Positions 1 to 6,095 of a stretch of 8,112 bases of DNA are shown one piece after another. A model generated the notes under the pieces. The model worked only from the letters and a program-made list of their open reading frames with translations, made no database searches and was not told the DNA's origin. Position 1 is the stretch's first letter. Each line of letters starts with the position of its first letter. A program made the position numbers and the translations under genes. Origin of the DNA: Planctomycetota bacterium (GTDB lineage: Bacteria > Planctomycetota > Phycisphaerae > WQYP01); assembly GCA_021785155.1 (NCBI GenBank), contig JAJYGE010000259.1, positions 1-8,112 of the forward strand, in the 5' to 3' direction.

Positions 1-500
1 TGAACTACCATGGTGGTAAATTCACCTTGTGGGCCATGAATCAGTCCCGGGCGAAAAATTGTCCAATTCAATGAGCTTGCTTGCACCAATTGCTCCGCCC
101 GCCATTTGGTTTTGTGATATTCCGCCCGGGCATTCTCCCGTGTGCCCAACGCGGACATATGAATATACCGGCATACGCCCGCCGCCCTTGCGGCTTGCAG
201 CACATTTTCGGTCGCCTGCACATGTGCCTGCACGAAACTTTGATGTCGTGTTTCCCGGATAATGCCCACGAGATGAATGACCCCCGCGCAGCCCTGCATG
301 GCCATTTCCAAGCTTTGCGGCTCAAGCACGTTACCGTGCCGAAATTCTACGGAGGTATTCTCGGGCTGCCGCAACGGCATCTTGCGCGCCAAAATTCGCG
401 CCTGCCGGCCGGACTGCAACAATCGTCTGACCACACTTTGCCCCACGAATCCGGTGCCTCCGGTGACCAATATGGTGTCTTTTTTATCGGTTTGCATCAT
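1..500 (-). CDS. NDUFA9-like atypical SDR, NAD(P)-binding (3' end outside window)
   Basis: This is an open frame of 166 codons read leftwards with no stop before the window edge, so only the N-terminal half is present. Residues 13-20 read TGGTGFVG, the GxxGxxG dinucleotide-binding loop of a Rossmann fold. Further on, residues 115-117 are MSA and Y128-xxx-K132 is the SDR Tyr/Lys pair, followed by TIFRPGLIHGP (residues 147-157). This order matches the atypical SDRs annotated as complex I NDUFA9 subunit family or NAD(P)H-binding epimerase-like proteins. In bacteria these are usually stand-alone enzymes of uncertain substrate, not proven complex I subunits. Two ATGs lie in tandem (500-498 and 497-495). 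An AAAGGG at 511-516 lies 10 nt before the first and favours it. The gene is divergent from cdaA with a 136-bp gap. Family assignment is firm; substrate is unknown. Confidence 0.85.
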   Translation of the reverse strand, partial: MMQTDKKDTILVTGGTGFVGQSVVRRLLQSGRQARILARKMPLRQPENTSVEFRHGNVLEPQSLEMAMQGCAGVIHLVGIIRETRHQSFVQAHVQATENVLQAARAAGVCRYIHMSALGTRENARAEYHKTKWRAEQLVQASSLNWTIFRPGLIHGPQGEFTTMVV

Positions 501-621
501 GGTGCTGAATCCCTTTATAGCCTTCCCTTACGGCCTGTTCTGGATGGCTTATTCTAGCCTGTAAATCAGATCGTGTTTCGGTATTTGGTTCTCTGTTGTT
601 TCCCATCGCCCGTCAGGGGCT

Positions 622-627
622 TATACT
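622..627 (+). promoter_or_regulatory. Candidate -10 hexamer of cdaA, leaderless spacing
   Basis: TATACT matches TATAAT at 5 of 6 positions and ends 9 nt before the cdaA ATG. The base 7-9 nt downstream of a -10 box would fall on or just before the start codon, so the transcript would have almost no leader. No convincing -35 accompanies it: TTTCCC at 599-604, at 17-bp spacing, matches only three positions. No ribosome-binding site lies in front of the ATG, which fits a leaderless start. Confidence 0.4.
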
Positions 628-636
628 GATGTCCGC

Positions 637-1452
637 ATGCTGGATTTTTTGCACACACTGCTGAATCGATTAACTGCCTATCCCTGGTGGGTTGTAACGC
701 TGGAGTTGGCTTTAATTGGCGTGGTGGTTTATTGGGTGCTGGAATTTTTACGCGGTACGCGCGGCGCGCGACTCATTAAGGGCGTGGCTCTTTTTTTAAT
801 TATTGCCTACACCATTATCAAACTCGGCGGCAATAAATTGCCGCAGGTCGAATTTCTCTTCAGCCGTCTGCTGGTATTCACCAGTTTTGCCATCGTGGTG
901 GTCTTTCAGCCGGAATTGCGCCGGGCCTTGATCCGCCTGGGGGAAACCCGCTTTTTCCGGCCCGGCAGTTCAGCCTCCCGGCGATTAATTGACTCCCTGT
1001 GCCAAACGGCCGAATATTGCTCGCGCAATCGCATTGGTGCCCTGATTGCTGTCGAGCGGGAGGTTGGCTTAGGAGCGCTTTTGGAGCAGGGAACCATTCT
1101 TAACGCCGATACAACATCGGAATTATTAAACACGATTTTCTGGCCCGGCTCGATGCTTCATGATATGGGCGTGGTGATCCGTGAAGGCCGAATCGCGGCT
1201 GCGGGCGTGCAGTTTCCACTGGCGGAGGGCGTTGAAGTCAGCCCGGAAATGGGGGCGCGCCATCGGGCGGCACTTGGCCTGTCGCAGGAAAGTGACGCGA
1301 TCATCATCGTGGTCAGTGAAGAGACCGGCATTATAAGTATTGCCCAGCGCGGTGAGTTTGTGCGTGAACTCACCGGTGAACAGTTGCGTGAAAGGCTTAC
1401 CAATGCCTTACAGAAATCGGAGCATTCTGTGCCACACCGCTCCGCTGCGTAA
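637..1452 (+). CDS. cdaA: Membrane diadenylate cyclase CdaA (DisA_N domain)
   Basis: This 271-residue protein has the CdaA architecture. Three hydrophobic helices lie at about residues 17-37, 45-62 and 72-91, followed by the family link QPELRRALIRLG (91-102), then a cytoplasmic DisA_N catalytic domain (about 110-245). By family it condenses two ATP into cyclic di-AMP at the inner face of the membrane, as a dimer. Visible active-site landmarks are R208-H209-R210 in GARHRAALGLS and IVVSEETGIISIA (224-236). The usual LHDGA loop instead reads L174-H175-D176-M177-G178: the metal-binding Asp is kept but the Gly-Ala is replaced. The ATG at 637 is the only plausible start, since an in-frame stop lies at 562 with no other ATG after it. 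There is no Shine-Dalgarno; a TATACT lies 9 nt upstream. The gene is followed after 75 nt by its usual partner cdaR, but glmM, the third member of the Firmicutes operon, is absent here. Confidence 0.93.
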   Translation: MLDFLHTLLNRLTAYPWWVVTLELALIGVVVYWVLEFLRGTRGARLIKGVALFLIIAYTIIKLGGNKLPQVEFLFSRLLVFTSFAIVVVFQPELRRALIRLGETRFFRPGSSASRRLIDSLCQTAEYCSRNRIGALIAVEREVGLGALLEQGTILNADTTSELLNTIFWPGSMLHDMGVVIREGRIAAAGVQFPLAEGVEVSPEMGARHRAALGLSQESDAIIIVVSEETGIISIAQRGEFVRELTGEQLRERLTNALQKSEHSVPHRSAA

Positions 1453-1471
1453 GCGGTTGCGGCGCTGCAAC

Positions 1472-1495
1472 AATCAATGGTGTGTGCCGTTGATT
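1472..1495 (+). other. Hairpin in the cdaA-cdaR spacer
   Basis: AATCAATGG (1472-1480) pairs with CCGTTGATT (1487-1495) around a TGTGTG loop, giving 9 pairs including one G-U. Two smaller stem-loops precede it: CCGCT/AGCGG (1442-1456), which spans the cdaA stop codon, and GTTGC/GCAAC (1456-1471). None is followed by a U-tract, so they do not look like intrinsic terminators. They could affect mRNA stability or access to the cdaR start. Confidence 0.4.
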
Positions 1496-1527
1496 AAACT
1501 TTATGGCCGTGTTGGCCTGAAAGAATA

Positions 1528-2661
1528 ATGCCTATGCCACAACAACAACGCCGAGTCTTCGAGCGACTGAAGGTCGTGCCATTGACACTGCTGCTGACAC
1601 TGCTGCTTTGGATGTATGCCGACGCCCATTTGACGGCCATTCAAAACGATCTCCCGTTTCAGATCAGCGTGGTGGTGCCCCCGAGTGATGCCAATGATAT
1701 TGTGCAGATCATCAGCCCTTCCAATGGAGAATTCCACGTCAACATTCAGGGGCCGCGCGATCAGGTGCAGCAGATTCGGGATCAGGCGGATGGCCGAGCC
1801 ATTTTTACCCATGATGACCGCAACAATCTCGCGTATGTTGTGCGGCACCTCCGCAGCTTAACCATCGGCCCCCAAAACTATATCAGTTCGGTGCGTGTGC
1901 TTAACGATTTGCCTTATTTCCGCCAGCGCCATGTTACGGTTATCTCCGCCACGCCCGCCCGCATCCAAATTGCTGTCGATCAAATGGTGTCGATTTCCCG
2001 ACCCATTTCATTTTCCGCTCTGCATCATGTTTCCGCCAGCATTATGCCGGCTGTAGCGCAAGTGCAATTGCCCAAAAGCCTGCTGACCAGTATTGGCGGG
2101 CAGGATCAGTTGCGCGTGGTGGCACAGCCGTTGTCAGATTTGACCACCTTGCCGCCACGCACCCGGCAAACCATTCAGGCCCAATTGGTTGTGCGCTATC
2201 CCGGAGCCGTCAATACACAGGTGCATGTGTCGCCCGCCACAGCTCTGGTAACATTCATCGTGCCGTCTGAACCCACTCATAAATTGAAACTGGGCATCGT
2301 GCCGGTCTGGATTCGCGGCCCATCCTGGCTGGTCGATCGCTACAGCATATCCATCCGCCCGGAGACCGTGCCGGTAACGGTAGCTGGTTCTCGGCCCGCT
2401 TTGCAGCGCCTGGGGCGGAAAATGCTCATAGGCGACTTAGCTCCCGTGCGGGACCGGGTGGTTGCATTTTTAAATATCACACCTTCCATCACCACCACCG
2501 ATGGCTGGGTAGAGCACCATATTCGCTACGCGCTTCCATCGGGTGTGACTCTGGTAAAAGGTCCACGAACCATATTATGCAGAATTTCATACCGCCCGTC
2601 GGCCATCCCCACAACGGCACCGTCGCCTACGGCAACGTCAGGGCCTGCCATGGCGCAATAA
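1528..2661 (+). CDS. cdaR: YbbR-domain protein, CdaA regulator-like (CdaR)
   Basis: This 377-residue protein has a short basic cytoplasmic tip, one transmembrane anchor (about residues 13-32, ending LLWMYADAHL, close to the LLW.Y pattern of YbbR proteins), and a long extracytoplasmic part rich in beta strands. That part appears to hold several YbbR-like units: residues 36-90 with the 'VNIQGPRDQVQQI' pattern, poorly conserved middle units, and a clearer last unit at about 275-357 with 'VPVTVAGSRPALQRL'. In Firmicutes CdaR binds CdaA through the membrane and modulates c-di-AMP synthesis. The same role here is inferred from domain and position directly behind cdaA. Residues 358-377 form a Pro/Thr/Ala tail of no obvious fold. 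The start is ATG 1528 or the in-frame ATG 1534; only a weak GAAAG lies upstream (10 nt before the second), so the choice is open. It is probably co-transcribed with cdaA. Confidence 0.85.
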   Translation: MPMPQQQRRVFERLKVVPLTLLLTLLLWMYADAHLTAIQNDLPFQISVVVPPSDANDIVQIISPSNGEFHVNIQGPRDQVQQIRDQADGRAIFTHDDRNNLAYVVRHLRSLTIGPQNYISSVRVLNDLPYFRQRHVTVISATPARIQIAVDQMVSISRPISFSALHHVSASIMPAVAQVQLPKSLLTSIGGQDQLRVVAQPLSDLTTLPPRTRQTIQAQLVVRYPGAVNTQVHVSPATALVTFIVPSEPTHKLKLGIVPVWIRGPSWLVDRYSISIRPETVPVTVAGSRPALQRLGRKMLIGDLAPVRDRVVAFLNITPSITTTDGWVEHHIRYALPSGVTLVKGPRTILCRISYRPSAIPTTAPSPTATSGPAMAQ

Positions 2662-2950
2662 AACTCACCCCCGTATAACCAATTGTTGAGGTATCCCGCT
2701 AGCTCAATGCGGAAGCGTTGAGTTGGAATTTCGTTATGGCCCCCGGTCAAACCGTATGGCCCGCGTGTCAGAATTTTGCAAATTAAAATTACCGATGCAA
2801 GTGAACCGCAACCAGGCGGAGAAGCCTGACCCGGAGGTTGCCAGCTACTCATCAAGCAAAGTTTTTCCCAGCTTCTGAACGCAAGGTTGCAGGTTCCTGT
2901 TTGGTCTTCTCGTCGGAAGCCGATCGTTGAACACCGGAGTACGCCATCGG
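2662..2950. other. Convergent intergenic gap with no credible gene
   Basis: This 289-bp gap separates the ends of cdaR and the membrane protein gene that faces it. Neither strand shows a coding frame with family character or a ribosome-binding site. It contains one strong RNA hairpin on the plus strand (listed separately). A 7-bp inverted repeat, AGCCGAT (2918-2924) and ATCGGCT (2946-2952), has a 21-nt loop and overlaps the stop codon of the minus-strand gene. No U-tract terminator was seen for either gene. Confidence 0.6.
2699..2726 (+). other. 12-bp GGAA-tetraloop hairpin downstream of cdaR
   Basis: Bases 2699-2710 pair with 2715-2726 without a mismatch around a GGAA loop, which is of the stable GNRA class. 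Three of the twelve pairs are G-U (2700-2725, 2702-2723, 2708-2717). These pair only in the plus-strand RNA and would be A-C mismatches in the minus-strand RNA, so the structure has a direction. It starts 37 nt after the cdaR stop. The following AATTTCG is not a proper U-tract, so it is better called a 3'-UTR stem than an intrinsic terminator. Confidence 0.55.
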
Positions 2951-3967
2951 CTACGGTACTAAGATAATATCGTCGCGTGAGGCTGGCTCTTCCATGCCCG
3001 AATAGACTAATAACGGCGGTCTACCCAAGGTCCAGATATTATCGTGTCTGGGGCCGACATCCGGCGTGCGCGTCCAGAAAACGCTGCCATCATCGTAAAG
3101 CACATTCTGTCCCATGCGATTGTGGTTCCAGGAATTCATATTCGCCTGCTGCGCGCCACCGCCGTAAAACAAAGGATTGCGATCCGCCAAGACCGCTACA
3201 TGCCCGGCTTGGGCCCAGTGATGGTGGTAGGCGGATAATTGGTCTATGTAGCTATATCCAACAGTGGACCATGCCGGATGTTCTCCCGCGCGGTCAAAAG
3301 ATGTCGTTGTTGCCGTCACCGCCGGGCAGATCATCCGCGTCCAGGGGGTGTAACGTGTGCGCGCATCAAGCATGGGGGAAAGATTGGCTAAATTGCAATG
3401 CGCATCGGCGGCTTGATGCACCTGCGGTGTCATGCTGCGCGGCAGCCAGTCATGATCGGCTGGAATGACCATGCTTGGAAGCATGCCGTTATTGTTGGCC
3501 GAATATTGCCCGAAAGCTGTACCCAGCATCGCCAGATTATTAGCGCACGCCGTCTGAACCGCCAACGTTCGCGCTTTGTTAAGCTGAAAAATTGTCACCG
3601 TCAGCAATAGCGCCGCCGCAATGAGCATCACCGCAATATCCGCCTTGCGCGGGTCCCATGTTCGCCCGTGGAGCCGGGTATTGGTAAGCATGGATTTGCC
3701 AGCGTGTGGCACCATTCGCGGCACGGCGACAGCGCCTGCGGCGGCCACGGTGCGACGGGTTAAATCCGCCGGCGGTTCCACGGGGGGCAACTGCGCCAAG
3801 GCGTGAATAATTTCCGTAAGTCGAGGCGGGCACACGGTATGGTCGAAGGCTTGCGCGCCGGTGTGATCGACGTTTCCGTGCTCAAGCATCGCATCAATGT
3901 AGGCAGCCTCATGATCCGCCAATGGTTTTTTCGGAATTTCCTGATTGTCATTGATAGGGTTTAACAT
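2951..3967 (-). CDS. Single-pass membrane protein, putative anti-sigma/sensor partner of the ECF sigma factor
   Basis: This 338-residue protein has a cytoplasmic N-terminal region (1-108), one transmembrane helix (about 111-129) and a periplasmic C-terminal region. The N-terminal part has ALAQLPPVEPPADLTRRTV (56-74), a segment I associate with planctomycete anti-sigma-like proteins, but no H-X3-C-X2-C zinc motif. Just after the helix comes a pseudopilin-like stretch (ACANNLAMLGTAFGQYSANN, 140-159). Near the end, H282 to D293-G294 in NHNRMGQNVLYDDGSVFW resembles the H-X9-DG signature of DUF1559-type proteins, here with ten residues between. The gene follows the sigma factor by 50 nt on the same strand, so co-transcription is likely. 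AGGTGAT at 3971-3977, 3 nt from ATG 3967, is a strong Shine-Dalgarno and fixes the start; a small bulged stem (3983-3999) lies just upstream. Anti-sigma function is an inference from context; it could instead be only a sigma-controlled surface protein. Confidence 0.7.
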   Translation of the reverse strand: MLNPINDNQEIPKKPLADHEAAYIDAMLEHGNVDHTGAQAFDHTVCPPRLTEIIHALAQLPPVEPPADLTRRTVAAAGAVAVPRMVPHAGKSMLTNTRLHGRTWDPRKADIAVMLIAAALLLTVTIFQLNKARTLAVQTACANNLAMLGTAFGQYSANNNGMLPSMVIPADHDWLPRSMTPQVHQAADAHCNLANLSPMLDARTRYTPWTRMICPAVTATTTSFDRAGEHPAWSTVGYSYIDQLSAYHHHWAQAGHVAVLADRNPLFYGGGAQQANMNSWNHNRMGQNVLYDDGSVFWTRTPDVGPRHDNIWTLGRPPLLVYSGMEEPASRDDIILVP

Positions 3968-3970
3968 GGC

Positions 3971-3977
3971 ATCACCT
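3971..3977 (-). promoter_or_regulatory. Shine-Dalgarno AGGTGAT of the membrane partner gene
   Basis: Seven bases complementary to the 3' end of 16S rRNA lie 3 nt before ATG 3967, which is the right distance for this part of the anti-SD. It is the best ribosome-binding site in the window and decides the start of this gene. Confidence 0.7.
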
Positions 3978-4017
3978 ATTTACTCCCGGCGCACCGGAGC
4001 CGTATCGCCCACGGTTA

Positions 4018-4611
4018 TTAATCACGTTGCTTTCCTTCACCTAGCCGCACACTCCACGCTTCGCCAAACATGGCCAAGGCTGAGTGGAGGCGACTTTTTA
4101 CCGTTCCCAGCGGAATTCCCAGCATTTCCGCGATTTCTTTATATGCGAAGCGGTTGTAGTAGCTTAACAACAGCACTTCCCGATAAATCGTCGGCAACCG
4201 GGCGATGATTTGCCGTACCGCAGCGGCGTCCTCCATATCTATTAAACGTTCCGGAGCTGAAAGCGTATCAGACTCCATAAGATCCAAAAATGTTCCCTGT
4301 TCTGCGTCATGGCCGGAGATATTATCCAGCGACTGAGTGCCGCGCCGCATGCTGGCGCGCAGATGATCCCGCGCTTTATTCGCGGCAATGGTAAATAACC
4401 ACGGGCGAAACCGCCGCTTGGAATCAAACGTCACGGCGCTGCGATACACCTGAATGAATGTCTCCTGAAATAAATCCTCCGCTAAAGCCGCCTCATTGAT
4501 AAAACGCTGCAAGAAGCTGAAAAGCTCTCTGCGGTAGCGTTCCACCAATTCGGCAAATGCGGCCTGATTACCGGCCACAAACTCCGCAACAAGATCTTCA
4601 TCCGTGGCCAT
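4018..4611 (-). CDS. ECF (group 4) RNA polymerase sigma factor
   Basis: At 197 residues this has the length and two-domain layout of an ECF sigma factor. Region 2 covers about 5-88, with AEDLFQETFIQVYR (44-57, region 2.2) and FRPWLFTIAANKARDHLR (68-85, regions 2.3-2.4, -10 recognition). A variable acidic linker covers about 89-125. Region 4 covers about 128-183, with LPTIYREVLLLSYYNRFAYKEI and the helix-turn-helix IAEMLGIPLGTVKSRL (160-175) for -35 recognition. It directs core RNA polymerase to a specific regulon. Start ATG 4611 is supported by AAGGAAG at 4618-4624, 6 nt upstream. Its neighbour downstream is a membrane protein that may hold it inactive. It is divergent from the DCC gene. The ECF subgroup and target promoters cannot be read from the sequence; I saw no clear ECF-type promoter pair in front of it. 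Confidence 0.93.
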   Translation of the reverse strand: MATDEDLVAEFVAGNQAAFAELVERYRRELFSFLQRFINEAALAEDLFQETFIQVYRSAVTFDSKRRFRPWLFTIAANKARDHLRASMRRGTQSLDNISGHDAEQGTFLDLMESDTLSAPERLIDMEDAAAVRQIIARLPTIYREVLLLSYYNRFAYKEIAEMLGIPLGTVKSRLHSALAMFGEAWSVRLGEGKQRD

Positions 4612-4617
4612 CAGGCT

Positions 4618-4624
4618 CTTCCTT
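4618..4624 (-). promoter_or_regulatory. Shine-Dalgarno AAGGAAG of the sigma factor gene
   Basis: A purine-rich AAGGAAG lies 6 nt before ATG 4611 on the minus strand and supports that start codon. Confidence 0.55.
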
Positions 4625-4805
4625 TATTACGCGGAATATTGGTTTTGGTTCGATCCGCGCTTTATATTGTAAACGTTGACCCCGACGGAATTCATTTTCG
4701 CTGCAATTCGCCATGGGCATATTATTTTGTTTAATTCAACACAAAAGCGAAAATATACCATTGGTTACTGGATTCATCCAATCAGCTCGCCTAATGTTTC
4801 CTCGT

Positions 4806-5300
4806 ATGAACAGATTATCACAACATTATCCGCTTCGCATTTTTTATGATGGTCAGTGTCCGGTATGTAACCGGGAAATTCAACGCCATCTTCGGCACGA
4901 TCTTCTTGGGCACCTTCAGGCCATTAACATCGCCGCGCCGGACTTCAATGCTACCGCCTATGGGCTGGACGCTCAACGTGTGCATGATGTCATGCACGTA
5001 CTGACCGCCGACGGGCAGGCCTTTACAGAAGTTGAGGCGTTTGTATGTATTTGGAACGCACTGCCTCCGCGGTTGGATCGGCGGCTCCTGGTCGCGTTGC
5101 TGCGTTTGCCGCCCGTCCGAAAACTCGCGGACATCGCTTACCGCGCTTTTGCTCAAAATCGGGTGCGTCTATTCGGCGGTTGCGATTCAACGCGCTGCGG
5201 CCCAAGCCACGCGGTCAGATCAGACTCCGGGCAACAGTCATCATCCGCATTAAAACCCGCTCACATGCGGGGTCAATTTTCCGGGCCTGACGCAAAATAG
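4806..5300 (+). CDS. DCC family thiol-disulfide oxidoreductase-like protein (DUF393)
   Basis: The family signature YDGQCPVC lies near the N-terminus (D-G-x-C-P-x-C, with the two cysteines in a thioredoxin-like CxxC), and the C-terminal AQNRVRLFGGCDSTRCG is also typical of DUF393/YuxK proteins. A redox role is inferred from the CxxC; no substrate is known. The open frame can begin at ATG 4713, 4794 or 4806. The first would add 31 residues (MGILFCLIQH...) that are AT-rich and not family-like, and none has a Shine-Dalgarno. I prefer 4806, which starts 13 residues before YDG and gives 164 residues. After the conserved end at about base 5202, some 32 extra residues of low-complexity character (SSSALKPAHMRG) run into the gene on the other strand and overlap it by 86 bp. 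It is divergent from the sigma factor gene. Confidence 0.8.
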   Translation: MNRLSQHYPLRIFYDGQCPVCNREIQRHLRHDLLGHLQAINIAAPDFNATAYGLDAQRVHDVMHVLTADGQAFTEVEAFVCIWNALPPRLDRRLLVALLRLPPVRKLADIAYRAFAQNRVRLFGGCDSTRCGPSHAVRSDSGQQSSSALKPAHMRGQFSGPDAK

Positions 5301-5985
5301 ACAGCTCTGCCCAACCGCCGGTCGATTCGCCCTGTCGTGCCAGCCAGTTCAACGCTAACGCCTCAAAAGTTAATAAAAGCGTTTCACTCGCCTGCGCATG
5401 GTGCGGATCACCCGGATGATAAACGCCCGGCATAGGAAGTATGGCCACGCGTGTATCAAGCCGGCCCGGCGCGATAAGCTTTCCGGCATCGCGTGTCCAC
5501 AATACCGCAATACCTTTGGGCCGTGGTTGCGGGGCATGGGGGGTTTTGCTCCAAGGTGTGGTGATGAGCCAATGCTGCTTTTGTTCCACGATGCACAGCG
5601 ATTCGACCGGTACATCGGTGGGCATGGATGGGGTGGGGGCATGATTCATGCCGGCTGCTTGAATGTCCAGCCACACGCCGCCAGCCTTGAACACCTCCCG
5701 CAGGGCCGCACGATGATCTTGGCTGTTGGCAGGCGTCATGGCGATGATGCCGTCGCAGCAGAATTGTCGAATTTGCCGCGACGCCTCCAGCAGCGGCAGA
5801 TATATCCGTGCCAGCATCGCGGCATCGCGTTTAAGGAATGCCTGTCGCTCGGCAGACTCCAATTCTCTGCGTGCTGCAACATACCGTCCCGCCGCCAGCA
5901 GCCCCTGTCCGGAATCCCACAGCCGCGGCGCAAAATCCGCAGGCTGGTTCGCAATATGTAAATGTTCACCCGTGTCGTTGTTCAT
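5215..5985 (-). CDS. Hypothetical protein with helical (TPR-like) N-terminus
   Basis: This 256-residue soluble protein has no signal peptide or membrane segment, and I do not recognise a named family. Residues 22-72 (GQGLLAAGRYVAARRELESA onward, then RDAAMLARIYLPLLEASRQIRQ) look like paired amphipathic helices of TPR type. The middle (80-200) is mixed, with many Pro and His (HAPTPSMPTDVP; KTPHAPQPRPKG). The end (200-256) is again helical, with ETLLLTFEALALNWLARQ and a final ARKIDPACERVLMRM that could cap a second helical hairpin. Amino-acid and codon character resemble the neighbours, so it is probably a real gene. Start ATG 5985 has no Shine-Dalgarno but sits 8 nt behind a -10-like box paired with a perfect TTGACA. 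Its 3' end overlaps the DCC gene tail to tail. It lies 110 bp downstream of the Tim44-like gene on the same strand, so read-through is possible. Confidence 0.7.
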   Translation of the reverse strand: MNNDTGEHLHIANQPADFAPRLWDSGQGLLAAGRYVAARRELESAERQAFLKRDAAMLARIYLPLLEASRQIRQFCCDGIIAMTPANSQDHRAALREVFKAGGVWLDIQAAGMNHAPTPSMPTDVPVESLCIVEQKQHWLITTPWSKTPHAPQPRPKGIAVLWTRDAGKLIAPGRLDTRVAILPMPGVYHPGDPHHAQASETLLLTFEALALNWLARQGESTGGWAELSILRQARKIDPACERVLMRMMTVARSLI

Positions 5986-5993
5986 ATATGTCG

Positions 5994-6022
5994 ATCATGT
6001 TTGAAACCTGTGGATCTGTCAA
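5994..6022 (-). promoter_or_regulatory. Sigma-70-type promoter of the hypothetical gene, leaderless spacing
   Basis: On the minus strand, TTGACA (6022-6017, perfect -35) is followed by a 17-bp spacer and CATGAT (5999-5994, 4 of 6 to TATAAT). The -10 ends 8 nt before ATG 5985, so initiation at the usual distance would fall at or within a base or two of the start codon. It is the best complete promoter-like pair in the window. Confidence 0.5.
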
Positions 6023-6037
6023 AGCGCAGGTTATGCC

Positions 6038-6055
6038 CAAGCCGAGAACGGCTTG
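6038..6055 (-). other. Perfect 7-bp hairpin between the Tim44-like gene and the hypothetical gene
   Basis: CAAGCCG and CGGCTTG flank a 4-nt loop (TTCT in the minus-strand RNA), 40 nt after the Tim44-like gene stop and just before the -35 of the next gene. No U-tract follows on either strand, so it is not a standard intrinsic terminator. It could protect the 3' end of the upstream mRNA or be a site read by a protein. Confidence 0.4.
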
Positions 6056-6095
6056 ATCGGGGGCCTGATACGCCTGTCTTGAGCATACATCACTA

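Noticed and set aside
81..557. Plus-strand open frame of 158 codons at the left end
   Set aside because: It lies opposite the SDR gene, whose minus-strand frame has clear Rossmann and YxxxK motifs. The plus-strand product has no family character.
2690..2730. tRNA-like look of the segment around GCTAGCTCAATGCGG
   Set aside because: There is no matching acceptor stem, anticodon arm or GTTCGA T-loop; it is better explained as a single hairpin.
2526..2855. Minus-strand open frame of 109 codons across the cdaR end and the convergent gap
   Set aside because: Nearly half of it is antisense to cdaR, the product looks like random translation, and no ribosome-binding site was seen.
2918..2952. Inverted repeat AGCCGAT/ATCGGCT as a terminator of the minus-strand gene
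   Set aside because: The loop is 21 nt, no U-tract follows, and the repeat overlaps the stop codon.
4676..4704. TTGACC as the -35 of a plus-strand promoter for the DCC gene
   Set aside because: No -10-like hexamer lies 16-18 bp downstream.
4713..4805. N-terminal extension of the DCC protein from ATG 4713
   Set aside because: The extra 31 residues are AT-rich, not family-like and have no Shine-Dalgarno. Starts at 4794 or 4806 give the normal distance to YDGxCPxC, although this is not proven.
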